Source: Acidobacteriota bacterium
Lineage (GTDB): Bacteria; Acidobacteriota; Terriglobia; UBA7540
DNA: 38,484 bases
Direction: 5' to 3'
Assembly (NCBI GenBank): GCA_902812365.1
Contig: CADDZC010000037.1
Location: 1-38,484 of the forward strand
Below, in pieces: positions 1-8,252 of this stretch. Every line of letters starts with the position of its first letter. The stretch's first letter is position 1. Position numbers and translations under genes: made by a program. The notes below the pieces were generated by a model. That model was not told the DNA's origin. It searched no databases and was given only the letters and a program-made list of their open reading frames with translations.

Positions 1-385
1 TAATCTAAAAAAGCGGGGTTCAGGCAAAGCGTAAGTTATTGAAAATACGTAGGGGCTCTGAAATGGATCTCGGATAAAGCCACTAGGTCGCTGAAAATAA
101 ACCAGATAACCCAATTATGCCGGTTTCAACCCTCCGCGGCCTCAGGAAACATCCTGAGCGCAGACATCCGCCTTGCCGCGTGCGAGCGAAGTTGGTAGAC
201 TAAGCGCTCGGCAACGCCGGCGCTCCTTCTGACCGCGAGCGGCGCGGGAGCGCGCTTTCGGCGGCGATCCGTTTCGCCCGCCACCTTGAGAACTTCTTCT
301 CCCAATCCGAGGCTGGCCAGCTTGAAGCCCGGGCCAGACTGCACGTCCGGCGGTTTTTCTTCCGCCTGCCTCCGGGAAGAGACGC
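1..385. other. Left-edge non-coding stretch
   Basis: I see no convincing gene here. The first ~125 bases are visibly more AT-rich than the rest of the window, and all three forward frames hit stops quickly. A perfect 7-bp inverted repeat (CTCAGGA/TCCTGAG, 4-nt loop) lies at 141-158. The last ~20 bases hold the ribosome-binding region of the glucosidase gene that starts at 386. ORFs on the minus strand in this stretch resemble no family I know and have no good start context. Confidence 0.5.
141..158. repeat. 7-bp inverted repeat
   Basis: CTCAGGA (141-147) pairs exactly with TCCTGAG (152-158) across AACA. It has no T-run, so it is not a classical intrinsic terminator. It could be an RNA hairpin or an operator in the upstream region of the glucosidase gene, or a chance occurrence. 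Confidence 0.35.
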
Positions 386-3028
386 ATGAACGCTGAAGAG
401 CAACGCCTCGAAGAATCGCGGCTGCGCAAGACTCATTGGAAACGCTGGGGACCGTACTTGAGCGAGCGCCAATGGGGAACGGTGCGCGAAGACTACAGCG
501 CGTACGGCACAGCTTGGGAGTATTTCCCGCACGATCACGCCCGCTCGCGCGCTTACCGCTGGGGAGAAGACGGCCTGGGCGGCTTTTCCGACCGCCACCA
601 GCGCATCTGCTTCGCTCTGGCGCTCTGGAATGGACGCGATCCCATCCTCAAAGAGCGGCTCTTTGGACTCACCGGCAACGAAGGCAATCACGGCGAGGAC
701 GTGAAGGAATACTACTTTTATCTCGATAACACTCCCACGCACTCGTATATGAAGTTCCTTTACAAGTACCCGCAAGCGGAATTCCCTTACCGTCAACTCG
801 TGGAAGAGAATCGGCGCCGTTCCCGGTATGAGTTTGAATATGAGTTGCTCGATACGGGAGTGTTTGACGATAACCGCTACTTCGACGTCTTTGTGAAGTA
901 CGCCAAGGCCACGGCCGAGGATATCTTGATTCGGATCACGGCCTGCAACCGCGGTCCCGAGGCGGCCGTCCTGCATCTGTTGCCGACGATCTGGTTTCGC
1001 AACGTCTGGTCCTGGGGGCGGGCCTGCGAAAAGCGCCCCAGCCTGCAGCTAGCCCCCGGCCCGGCCGGAACCTCGGTCGTGGCTCTCGACCATGACACCT
1101 ACGGCCGGCGCTGGCTGGTCGCCGAAGGGGCGCCGGAGTTTCTGTTCACCGAAAACGAAACCAATTATGAGCGTCTGTTCGGCGTCAAGAATCCCGGGCG
1201 CTACGTCAAGGACGGCATCAACCAGTGCATCGTTCATGGGGATCGCGAGGCGGTGAATCCGCTCCAGCGCGGAACCAAGGCGGCGGCGCACTACCGATTG
1301 CCGATCGCGCCGGGCGCCCGGGTTGTCCTGCGGCTGCGCTTCCGCGATCAAGCCCCTTCCGGCGAAATGTTCGGCGCGCCGTTTGAAGCCGTCTTCGACC
1401 AGCGGCTTCAAGAGGCCGACGAGTTCTACGCCCAGCGAAAGGGCAAGTGCACTTCAGCCGATACGTGCAGCGTGCAGCGCCAGGCTTTTGCCGGGATGCT
1501 GTGGTCGAAGCAATCGTATCATTACGACGTCAAGACGTGGCTGGCGGGCGACCCCGGACATCCTCCTCCACCGCCCGAGCGCCGTTACGGGCGGAACCAT
1601 GAATGGACGCATCTGTACAACGCGGACGTGCTCTCCATGCCCGACAAGTGGGAGTACCCCTGGTACGCCGCCTGGGACCTCGCTTTTCACTGCGTCACGC
1701 TGGCCCTGATTGATCCCGACTTCGCCAAGGAACAGCTCATCCTGCTCATGCGCGAATGGTACATGCATCCGAACGGCCAACTGCCCGCCTATGAATGGGC
1801 CTTCGGAGATGTGAATCCGCCCCTCCACGCCTGGGCGGCGTGGCGCGTTTACAAGATCGAGCGGCGCGTTCGGGGCCGCGCCGACCGCCTGTTCCTGGAA
1901 AGAGTCTTTCACAAGCTGTTGCTGAATTTCACCTGGTGGGTCAATCGCAAGGATCCCGACGGCAAGAATGTTTTCCAGGGAGGCTTCCTCGGCCTCGATA
2001 ATATCGGCGTGTTTGATCGCTCGAAGCCGTTGCCCACCGGCGGCTACATCGAGCAGTCCGACGGCACCAGCTGGATGGCCATGTACTGCCTGAGCATGTT
2101 GGCCATCGCCGGCGAGCTCGCCCAGGAAGACCCCGCCTACGAAGATGTGGCCAGCAAGTTCTTCGAGCATTTCGTTTACATTGTCCATGCCATGAACGAT
2201 CTCGGCGGCGAGGGCCTGGCCCTGTGGGACGAGCCGGACGGCTTTTATTACGATGTCCTACACTTGCCGAACGGGGATCATTACCCGCTGAAAGTGCGGT
2301 CGATGGTGGGGCTGATTCCCCTCTTCGCCGTCACCATCCTGGAGCCCAAGCGCCTGGAGCGCTCGCCCGGTTTCAAACGCCGCATGCTGTGGTTTATGGA
2401 AAACAACGCCGAGGCCCGCCATCACATCGACGAGACTCCGTCCCCGGAAGGCGTCCGCCGCTTGCTCTCCATCGTCAACCGGCGGCAGCTGCGCAGCGTG
2501 CTTCGTTACATGCTGGACGAAAACGAATTCCTCTCCCCCCACGGCGTCCGCGCCCTCTCCCAGTTTCACCGCGATCATCCGTTCGTGCTGCACTGGGATG
2601 GCGGCGAGCACCGCGTCGACTACGAACCGGCGGAATCCACCACGGCGCTTTTCGGCGGTAATTCCAACTGGCGAGGTCCGGTCTGGTTTCCCGTGAATTT
2701 CCTGATTATCGAGGCGCTGCAGAAATTCGACTACTACTTCGGCGCCTCGTTCCTAGTCGAGTGTCCGACCGGCTCGGGGCGGCAGATGACGCTCTGGGAA
2801 GTCTCGCAGGAGCTTTCCCGCCGCTTGATTCGCCTCTTCCAGCGCGACGCCTCCGGACGGCGGCCGATTTACGGGGGCACGGAAACATTTCAGCAAGACC
2901 CGTACTGGCGCGATCTCATTCTCTTTCACGAATACTTTCACGGCGACAACGGCGCCGGTCTCGGGGCCAGCCATCAGACGGGCTGGACGGGTTTGGTGGC
3001 CAAATTGATCGAGCAGAGCGGAGGCTAG
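386..3028 (+). CDS. GH63/MGH1-like glucosidase
   Basis: 880-residue protein resembling bacterial glycoside hydrolases of the GH63/MGH1 type ((alpha/alpha)6-barrel enzymes that remove alpha-glucose from oligosaccharides). Seen: an aromatic-rich N-terminal beta-type region (residues ~25-330) beginning with the family-like string [18 protein letters not shown]. The barrel contains WAAWDLAFH with Asp431 as likely catalytic acid, and the conserved C-terminal block [19 protein letters not shown] (about 852-871). The length matches complete family members. There is no signal peptide, so it probably acts in the cytoplasm. The ATG at 386 is preceded by GGGAAGAG at a workable distance. It stands alone on the plus strand, convergent with the aminotransferase gene that ends at 3106. 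Exact substrate is unknown: glucosylglycerate/mannosylglycerate-type compatible solutes or alpha-glucosides are possible. Confidence 0.85.
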   Translation: MNAEEQRLEESRLRKTHWKRWGPYLSERQWGTVREDYSAYGTAWEYFPHDHARSRAYRWGEDGLGGFSDRHQRICFALALWNGRDPILKERLFGLTGNEGNHGEDVKEYYFYLDNTPTHSYMKFLYKYPQAEFPYRQLVEENRRRSRYEFEYELLDTGVFDDNRYFDVFVKYAKATAEDILIRITACNRGPEAAVLHLLPTIWFRNVWSWGRACEKRPSLQLAPGPAGTSVVALDHDTYGRRWLVAEGAPEFLFTENETNYERLFGVKNPGRYVKDGINQCIVHGDREAVNPLQRGTKAAAHYRLPIAPGARVVLRLRFRDQAPSGEMFGAPFEAVFDQRLQEADEFYAQRKGKCTSADTCSVQRQAFAGMLWSKQSYHYDVKTWLAGDPGHPPPPPERRYGRNHEWTHLYNADVLSMPDKWEYPWYAAWDLAFHCVTLALIDPDFAKEQLILLMREWYMHPNGQLPAYEWAFGDVNPPLHAWAAWRVYKIERRVRGRADRLFLERVFHKLLLNFTWWVNRKDPDGKNVFQGGFLGLDNIGVFDRSKPLPTGGYIEQSDGTSWMAMYCLSMLAIAGELAQEDPAYEDVASKFFEHFVYIVHAMNDLGGEGLALWDEPDGFYYDVLHLPNGDHYPLKVRSMVGLIPLFAVTILEPKRLERSPGFKRRMLWFMENNAEARHHIDETPSPEGVRRLLSIVNRRQLRSVLRYMLDENEFLSPHGVRALSQFHRDHPFVLHWDGGEHRVDYEPAESTTALFGGNSNWRGPVWFPVNFLIIEALQKFDYYFGASFLVECPTGSGRQMTLWEVSQELSRRLIRLFQRDASGRRPIYGGTETFQQDPYWRDLILFHEYFHGDNGAGLGASHQTGWTGLVAKLIEQSGG

Positions 3029-3105
3029 CCACGGCGGCGATCCTCAAACCGACAGCCCCACCGAAGCGCTTCTTGCCCCGCGCCCTCTTGCCGGCGGGCG
3101 CAGGC

Positions 3106-4320
3106 TCAGGGAGCCGCCGCCTCGCGCGCCCCGCGGCGGAGCACGGCGGCGATCGATTCGCGGCTGGCATGGATGCGCGCGATCGCCTCCATCATCTCGC
3201 CGGCCTGCGCGTCGGACAGCGCCGCGTAAATCGGCAGGCTGAGCACGCTGCGGGAAACGCGTTCCGTGACCGCCAGGCGGTGGCGGAACGGCGACCCGAA
3301 CCGGCGGTAGAGCCTCTGCCGGTGGAGAGGGGGATCGAAGTATTTGCGCACCTCGATGTTTTCAGCGAGGAGCGCCAGCGCCAGCTCGTCGCGCGTCAAG
3401 CCAAACCGGGCCGCGTCGACCAACACCGCAAAGTCCTTGTAGGTGCTGACGTCCCCTGGCCGCACGGCCTGGAAGCTCAACCCGGGCAGGGCTCCCAGAG
3501 CGGCCCGGAAGCGCTCGGCGAGGGCGTTGCGGCGCGCGATCTGGGCATCCACATGCGCCAGCCCGTGAATCGCCAGCAGGGCGTTGAATTCGGCCAGGCG
3601 CGCGTTGAGCCCGAGCAACTCCGGGTCATAGTTGCCCGCGTCCCCGTAATTGCGGGCGGCGCGCAAGCGGGCGGCCAAGCGGCGGTCGGAGGTGGCGATC
3701 AGTCCGCCTTCGCCCGCGACCAGTAATTTGGTGGGGGAGAGGCTGAACACTTCCGCGTGCCCAAAACCGCCGACCGGGATGCCGTCGCGCCGGCTGCCGA
3801 AGGCGTGGGCAGCGTCGAAAATGAGTCGGATGCGATGGCGGGAAGCGATCTGTTCGAGGGCCTCGGCGTTGGCGGGGTTGCCGAAGGTGTGGACGGCGAG
3901 AATGGCGGAGGTGCGAGGACCGATGAGCCGCTCCACATCGGACGGGTCCACGGTCAGGCTCCCCGGCTCGCAGTCGGCGAAGACCGGGGTGAGCCGGTTC
4001 CACACCGCCGCGTGGCCCGCCGCGAAGAAGTTGAAGCTGGGAAGGATCAGCTCGCCCTCGAGGGCCAGGGCTTTCAGCACGAGGGTGAGTCCCAGCGTGC
4101 AGCTGGAAACGGCGACGCACTCCGGGACCTTCAGGCGTTCAGCCGCGAGCCTTTCCAGCTCCCGGGTGTGGCGGCCGTTGGTCAACTGCCCGCTTTCGAG
4201 CAGGCGGCGCGCCTGCTCGAGCAGCGGATCGAGCGGAGGCAGCGAAGGCCTTGCCACCGAGAGGCGCGTGGCGAAGGCCGGAACGCCGCCCAAGAGAGCA
4301 GGACGGGACCAGTCTTTCAT
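3106..4320 (-). CDS. pglE: DegT/DnrJ/EryC1/StrS sugar aminotransferase (PglE-like)
   Basis: 404-residue PLP-dependent aminotransferase that adds an amino group to a nucleotide-linked keto-sugar. Seen: the DegT-fold pattern with SFNFFA near residue 95, the PLP-ring Asp169 in IFDAAHAFG, and the Schiff-base Lys198 in SLSPTKLLVAGEGG. It is the last gene of a three-gene minus-strand group, 31 nt downstream of the acetyltransferase gene. Together with a PglC-like phosphoglycosyl transferase and a PglD-like acetyltransferase, the likely substrate is UDP-4-keto-6-deoxy-GlcNAc, giving a UDP-4-amino sugar (bacillosamine-type route). The symbol rests on this context; the family is broad. The ATG at 4320 has a GGAAAG upstream. 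The N-terminal ~30 residues are Pro/Leu-rich as in PglE/WecE relatives. Confidence 0.8.
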   Translation of the reverse strand: MKDWSRPALLGGVPAFATRLSVARPSLPPLDPLLEQARRLLESGQLTNGRHTRELERLAAERLKVPECVAVSSCTLGLTLVLKALALEGELILPSFNFFAAGHAAVWNRLTPVFADCEPGSLTVDPSDVERLIGPRTSAILAVHTFGNPANAEALEQIASRHRIRLIFDAAHAFGSRRDGIPVGGFGHAEVFSLSPTKLLVAGEGGLIATSDRRLAARLRAARNYGDAGNYDPELLGLNARLAEFNALLAIHGLAHVDAQIARRNALAERFRAALGALPGLSFQAVRPGDVSTYKDFAVLVDAARFGLTRDELALALLAENIEVRKYFDPPLHRQRLYRRFGSPFRHRLAVTERVSRSVLSLPIYAALSDAQAGEMMEAIARIHASRESIAAVLRRGAREAAAP

Positions 4321-4351
4321 GAGCGACTTTCTTTCCGACGGCCGAAGGGCT

Positions 4352-5035
4352 TCAGGCCAGGGCCGAGTGCGTCTTGATCACCCTCGCCGGCACTCCCACG
4401 GCCGTCACGCGCGGCGGGAGGTCGGTGGTCACGACGGCCCCGGCTCCGACAATCGACCAGGCGCCGATGCGTTTCCCCTGAATGACGGTGGCGCCGGTTC
4501 CCAGATCGACGCCCTCTTCCACCGTCACACTCCCGGAGATGTGAACCCCGGGGTTGACATTGCAGAACGCCCCGAGGGTCGTATCGTGGCCGACGGTAGC
4601 ATCCAGATTGAGGAACGTGTGGTCACCAAGGCGGATGTCCACGGTCAAAATCACACCGGCGGCGAGGGTGACGCCGGCGCCGACGGCCACGAACTCCGAC
4701 TTGACAACGCTCGGGTGCGCCACGCTGCAAAACGAGAAGCCCAGGGCGGCCGCCCGCGCCACCAGACGCTTCCGAACCGGGGGCGATCCGACGGCGGCGA
4801 TGAGGCGCAGCGAGCTCGGCTCGGCCGCTTCCAGCCACGCCAGCGAGCCGAGCACCGGGCGACCGTTCAGCAAGGTGCCGTGGCGGCGGGCATCGTCGTC
4901 GAGGAAGCCGAGGAGGTCCCATTGGGGCCGGACGCGGTTGCATTCGTCGAAGATGAACGCGGTCTCGCGCGCCAAACCTCCGGCGCCGAGGATCACCACT
5001 TTCTGGGGCGGAAGCATGGCGGTCGCCGGGCTCAT
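4352..5035 (-). CDS. pglD: NeuD/PglD-family sugar O/N-acetyltransferase
   Basis: 227-residue acetyltransferase. The N-terminal Rossmann-like part has KVVILGAGGLARET (about 12-25). The C-terminal left-handed beta-helix is built of hexapeptide repeats, with catalytic His150 in DATVGHDTTLG. PglD transfers acetyl from acetyl-CoA to the 4-amino group of UDP-4-amino-sugars; NeuD relatives act on sialic acids. I chose the start at 5035 because its ATG overlaps the stop of the upstream pglC-like gene as ATGA, the usual sign of coupled translation. A longer ORF reaching 5167 would run deep into that gene and has no family-like sequence at its N-terminus. The sandwich position between a PglC and a PglE homologue supports a PglD role. 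Confidence 0.82.
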   Translation of the reverse strand: MSPATAMLPPQKVVILGAGGLARETAFIFDECNRVRPQWDLLGFLDDDARRHGTLLNGRPVLGSLAWLEAAEPSSLRLIAAVGSPPVRKRLVARAAALGFSFCSVAHPSVVKSEFVAVGAGVTLAAGVILTVDIRLGDHTFLNLDATVGHDTTLGAFCNVNPGVHISGSVTVEEGVDLGTGATVIQGKRIGAWSIVGAGAVVTTDLPPRVTAVGVPARVIKTHSALA

Positions 5036-5628
5036 CCGTTTGAACCCATGAACTCGTCCATGGTGGCGCGTCCGGGTTGGCTGATGCCCTCCCGGCGAAA
5101 AACCCGGGCCAGCGTTCGCGCCAGAATCTGGGCATCGAGCATCAGGCTTTGATGGCCTACGTACCACAGATCGAGGCGAAATCTCTCTTCCCAGCTCAAG
5201 GCGTTACGGCCGTGGATTTGCGCCCATCCCGTGATGCCGGGCTTCGCCTCATGCCGGCGATTCTCCTCGGGCGTGTAGCGGTCGAGGTAGGCGGCGAGCA
5301 GCGGCCGGGGCCCCACCCAGGACATTTCGCCGCGCAAAATGTTCACCACCTGCGGCCACTCGTCGATGCTCATCCGCCGCAGGAAGCGCCCGACCCGGGT
5401 CAAGCGCGCGGAATCCGGCAGGAGGCGGCCAGCGGGGTCGCGCTGGTCGTTCATGGTGCGGAACTTGAGGAGAAGGAAGCGGCGCCCGTGATGGCCGGCG
5501 CGTGGCTGGCGAAAGAAGACCGGGCCGGGCGAGTCGAGCCGAATCAGGATCGCAACCGCGACCCACAACGGCGCCGTCAGAGCCAGCCAAACCAGCGACA
5601 CGGCAACATCAAGGAAGCGCTTCACCAT
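5032..5628 (-). CDS. pglC: PglC/WcaJ-type phosphoglycosyl transferase
   Basis: 198-residue monotopic phosphoglycosyl transferase. It moves a sugar-1-phosphate from UDP-sugar to undecaprenyl phosphate at the inner membrane, the first membrane step of surface glycan assembly. Seen: an N-terminal hydrophobic re-entrant helix (residues ~8-30), LLKFRTM (53-59), the catalytic Asp89-Glu90 in SIDEWPQ, VGPRPLL (105-111) and PGITGWAQ. This is the small form with only the catalytic domain, like Campylobacter PglC, without the large N-terminal membrane domain of WcaJ/WbaP. It is the first gene of the pglC-pglD-pglE-like group and is preceded by a good promoter and a perfect inverted repeat in its leader. 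The dehydratase (PglF) that would complete the bacillosamine precursor pathway is not in this window. Confidence 0.87.
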   Translation of the reverse strand: MVKRFLDVAVSLVWLALTAPLWVAVAILIRLDSPGPVFFRQPRAGHHGRRFLLLKFRTMNDQRDPAGRLLPDSARLTRVGRFLRRMSIDEWPQVVNILRGEMSWVGPRPLLAAYLDRYTPEENRRHEAKPGITGWAQIHGRNALSWEERFRLDLWYVGHQSLMLDAQILARTLARVFRREGISQPGRATMDEFMGSNG

Positions 5629-5641
5629 GGCGCCCCACCGG

Positions 5642-5662
5642 GGTCCGGACGCAGTCCGGACC
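5642..5662 (-). promoter_or_regulatory. 9-bp perfect inverted repeat at the pglC start site
   Basis: GGTCCGGAC (5642-5650) and GTCCGGACC (5654-5662) form a perfect 9-bp inverted repeat around GCA. On the minus strand it begins about where transcription from the predicted pglC promoter should start and ends 13 bp before the ATG. It could be a repressor operator at +1 or a 5'-leader hairpin close to the ribosome-binding site. No T-tract follows, so a terminator is unlikely. Confidence 0.6.
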
Positions 5663-5667
5663 GCCGT

Positions 5668-5696
5668 ATGATACTGTCTCAGCCTCGGCCTGTCAC
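5668..5696 (-). promoter_or_regulatory. Predicted sigma70-type promoter of the pglC group
   Basis: Read on the minus strand: -35 GTGACA (5696-5691), 17-bp spacer, -10 TATCAT (5673-5668). Each hexamer differs from consensus at one position. The predicted start near 5661 lies ~33 nt upstream of the pglC ATG and inside the inverted repeat at 5642-5662. Confidence 0.55.
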
Positions 5697-5744
5697 CTGG
5701 TTTATGGGAAGAGCGGGGCTTGGCCCGAGCCCGCGGAGACCGTG

Positions 5745-5753
5745 TGATAGAAT
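5745..5753 (+). promoter_or_regulatory. Extended -10 promoter element of eno
   Basis: TGA followed by TAGAAT matches an extended -10 (TGN-TATAAT with one mismatch). No strong -35 is visible, as is usual for extended -10 promoters. The predicted start near 5760 gives a ~30-nt leader before the enolase ATG at 5790. Confidence 0.4.
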
Positions 5754-5765
5754 CGGTGGCTTTGA

Positions 5766-7079
<1,314 letters not shown>

Positions 7080-7100
7080 GGGCGCCGACGCCGCCCGAGC

Positions 7101-8057
7101 TCAGCGCGCCGCCACCGGGTTTGTCAGGGTTCCGAGTTTTTCGACCGTAATGCTGACCGTGTCCCCGGCCTTCAGGAATACGGGCGGGCGGCGGAAGACG
7201 CCGACGCCGGGCGGCGTCCCGGTTGAAATCAGATCGCCGACCTCCCAGGTGAGGGATTGCGAGAGATAGCTGATCAGGTAATTGATTTTGAAGATGAGGT
7301 TGCTAGTGCTGGAATCCTGCATGGTCGCGCCGTTGAGCGTCAGAGAAATGCGCAAATTGTGGGGATCCGGCACTTCATCGCGCGTCAGAATCCAGGGGCC
7401 GGTCGGCGCGAACGTGTCACAACTCTTGCCGCGGAACCATTGCTGATCGGCAAACTGCAAATCGCGGGCGCTCACATCGTGCAGGATCGTGTAGCCGGCG
7501 ATGTACTGATCGGCTTTTTCGACCGGGATCCGTTTGCCGCGCTTGCCGATGACGACGGCCAGCTCCGCTTCGTAGTCCACCTGCCGCGAATTCGGCGGTA
7601 GCTGAATTTTGTCGCCCGGGCCGCAGATGGTATTGGCGGACTTGAGAAAGAAGATCGGCGAGGCGGGCGGCTGGACGCCTTGCTCGCGGGCGTGATCGGC
7701 GTAGTTCAGGCCGACACACGTAATCTTGGGCGGGCGAAGGATCGGGGCGCGGAGGCGCACCTTCTTGAGCGGCATGAGAAGGTCCTTGGTGGCTCCGCTC
7801 GAGGCCGCCTCTTCGGCGACGGCGCCGGCAATCACGCCCAGTGCTTTGCGGTAAGTCTCGCCGCGGCCGAGCAGGTCGATCATGTCGCGCGGCGGATCGC
7901 CGGCGGCCCGCACGGTGGCAACGGCCGCCCGCAGGGATCGGCCGCGGACGCGACTCGGGCGCAGGGCGCGGATGCCGTTCGCAACGTCGACCACCCAATC
8001 GCCTTCCACCACGCCGACCCGCGCGGGTCCGCCGGCTTTGTAGGTCACTAGTCTCAT
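7101..8057 (-). CDS. Fumarylacetoacetate hydrolase (FAH) family protein
   Basis: 318-residue member of the FAH superfamily, metal-dependent enzymes that cleave or decarboxylate 2,4-diketo or 2-oxo acids. Seen: an N-terminal domain of ~110 residues, then ITCVGLNYADHAREQG, SPIFFLKSANTICGPGD, the metal-binding DYEAELAVVIGKRG, ARDLQFADQQWFRGKSCDTFAPTGPW, and the C-terminal GDLISTGTPPGVG. The start ATG at 8057 has GAGGAG nearby. It is the last gene of the lutA-lutB-SDR-rhamnosidase cluster, 195 bp after the rhamnosidase. In the non-phosphorylative L-rhamnose and L-fucose pathways an FAH-family hydrolase splits 2,4-diketo-3-deoxy-methylpentonate into pyruvate and L-lactate. That role fits the neighbours, but the family also includes catechol-pathway and oxaloacetate enzymes. 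Confidence 0.85.
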   Translation of the reverse strand: MRLVTYKAGGPARVGVVEGDWVVDVANGIRALRPSRVRGRSLRAAVATVRAAGDPPRDMIDLLGRGETYRKALGVIAGAVAEEAASSGATKDLLMPLKKVRLRAPILRPPKITCVGLNYADHAREQGVQPPASPIFFLKSANTICGPGDKIQLPPNSRQVDYEAELAVVIGKRGKRIPVEKADQYIAGYTILHDVSARDLQFADQQWFRGKSCDTFAPTGPWILTRDEVPDPHNLRISLTLNGATMQDSSTSNLIFKINYLISYLSQSLTWEVGDLISTGTPPGVGVFRRPPVFLKAGDTVSITVEKLGTLTNPVAAR

Positions 8058-8252
8058 ACTCAGCTCCTCGAAAACGCGCTCGGTTCCGATGCGGCCCTCG
8101 GCTCCTCATTCCGGCCTCACCTGGCCGCCCGGCGGCGCCGGCCGTTTTACGGATCGGCCTTCGCTCTCGCGGCGGCAGGGGAATCGATCAGCCGAGAGCT
8201 CCGGGCGAGCTATCGTGGCCCCGCTCGCGGCTCTCCTTCCGCCGACCCGCGT
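8058..8252. other. Spacer between rhamnosidase and FAH genes
   Basis: 195 bp without a recognisable gene. It holds the ribosome-binding site of the FAH-family gene (GAGGAG just upstream of 8057). It is long compared with the other gaps of this cluster, so the FAH gene may have an additional promoter. I found no clear -35/-10 pair. Confidence 0.35.

Noticed and set aside
200-976. 258-codon minus-strand ORF at the left edge
   Set aside because: Mostly antisense to the GH63-like glucosidase; composition is typical of a shadow frame.
3650-5152. 500-codon plus-strand ORF
   Set aside because: Antisense shadow of the pglD- and pglE-like genes, which have clear catalytic motifs.
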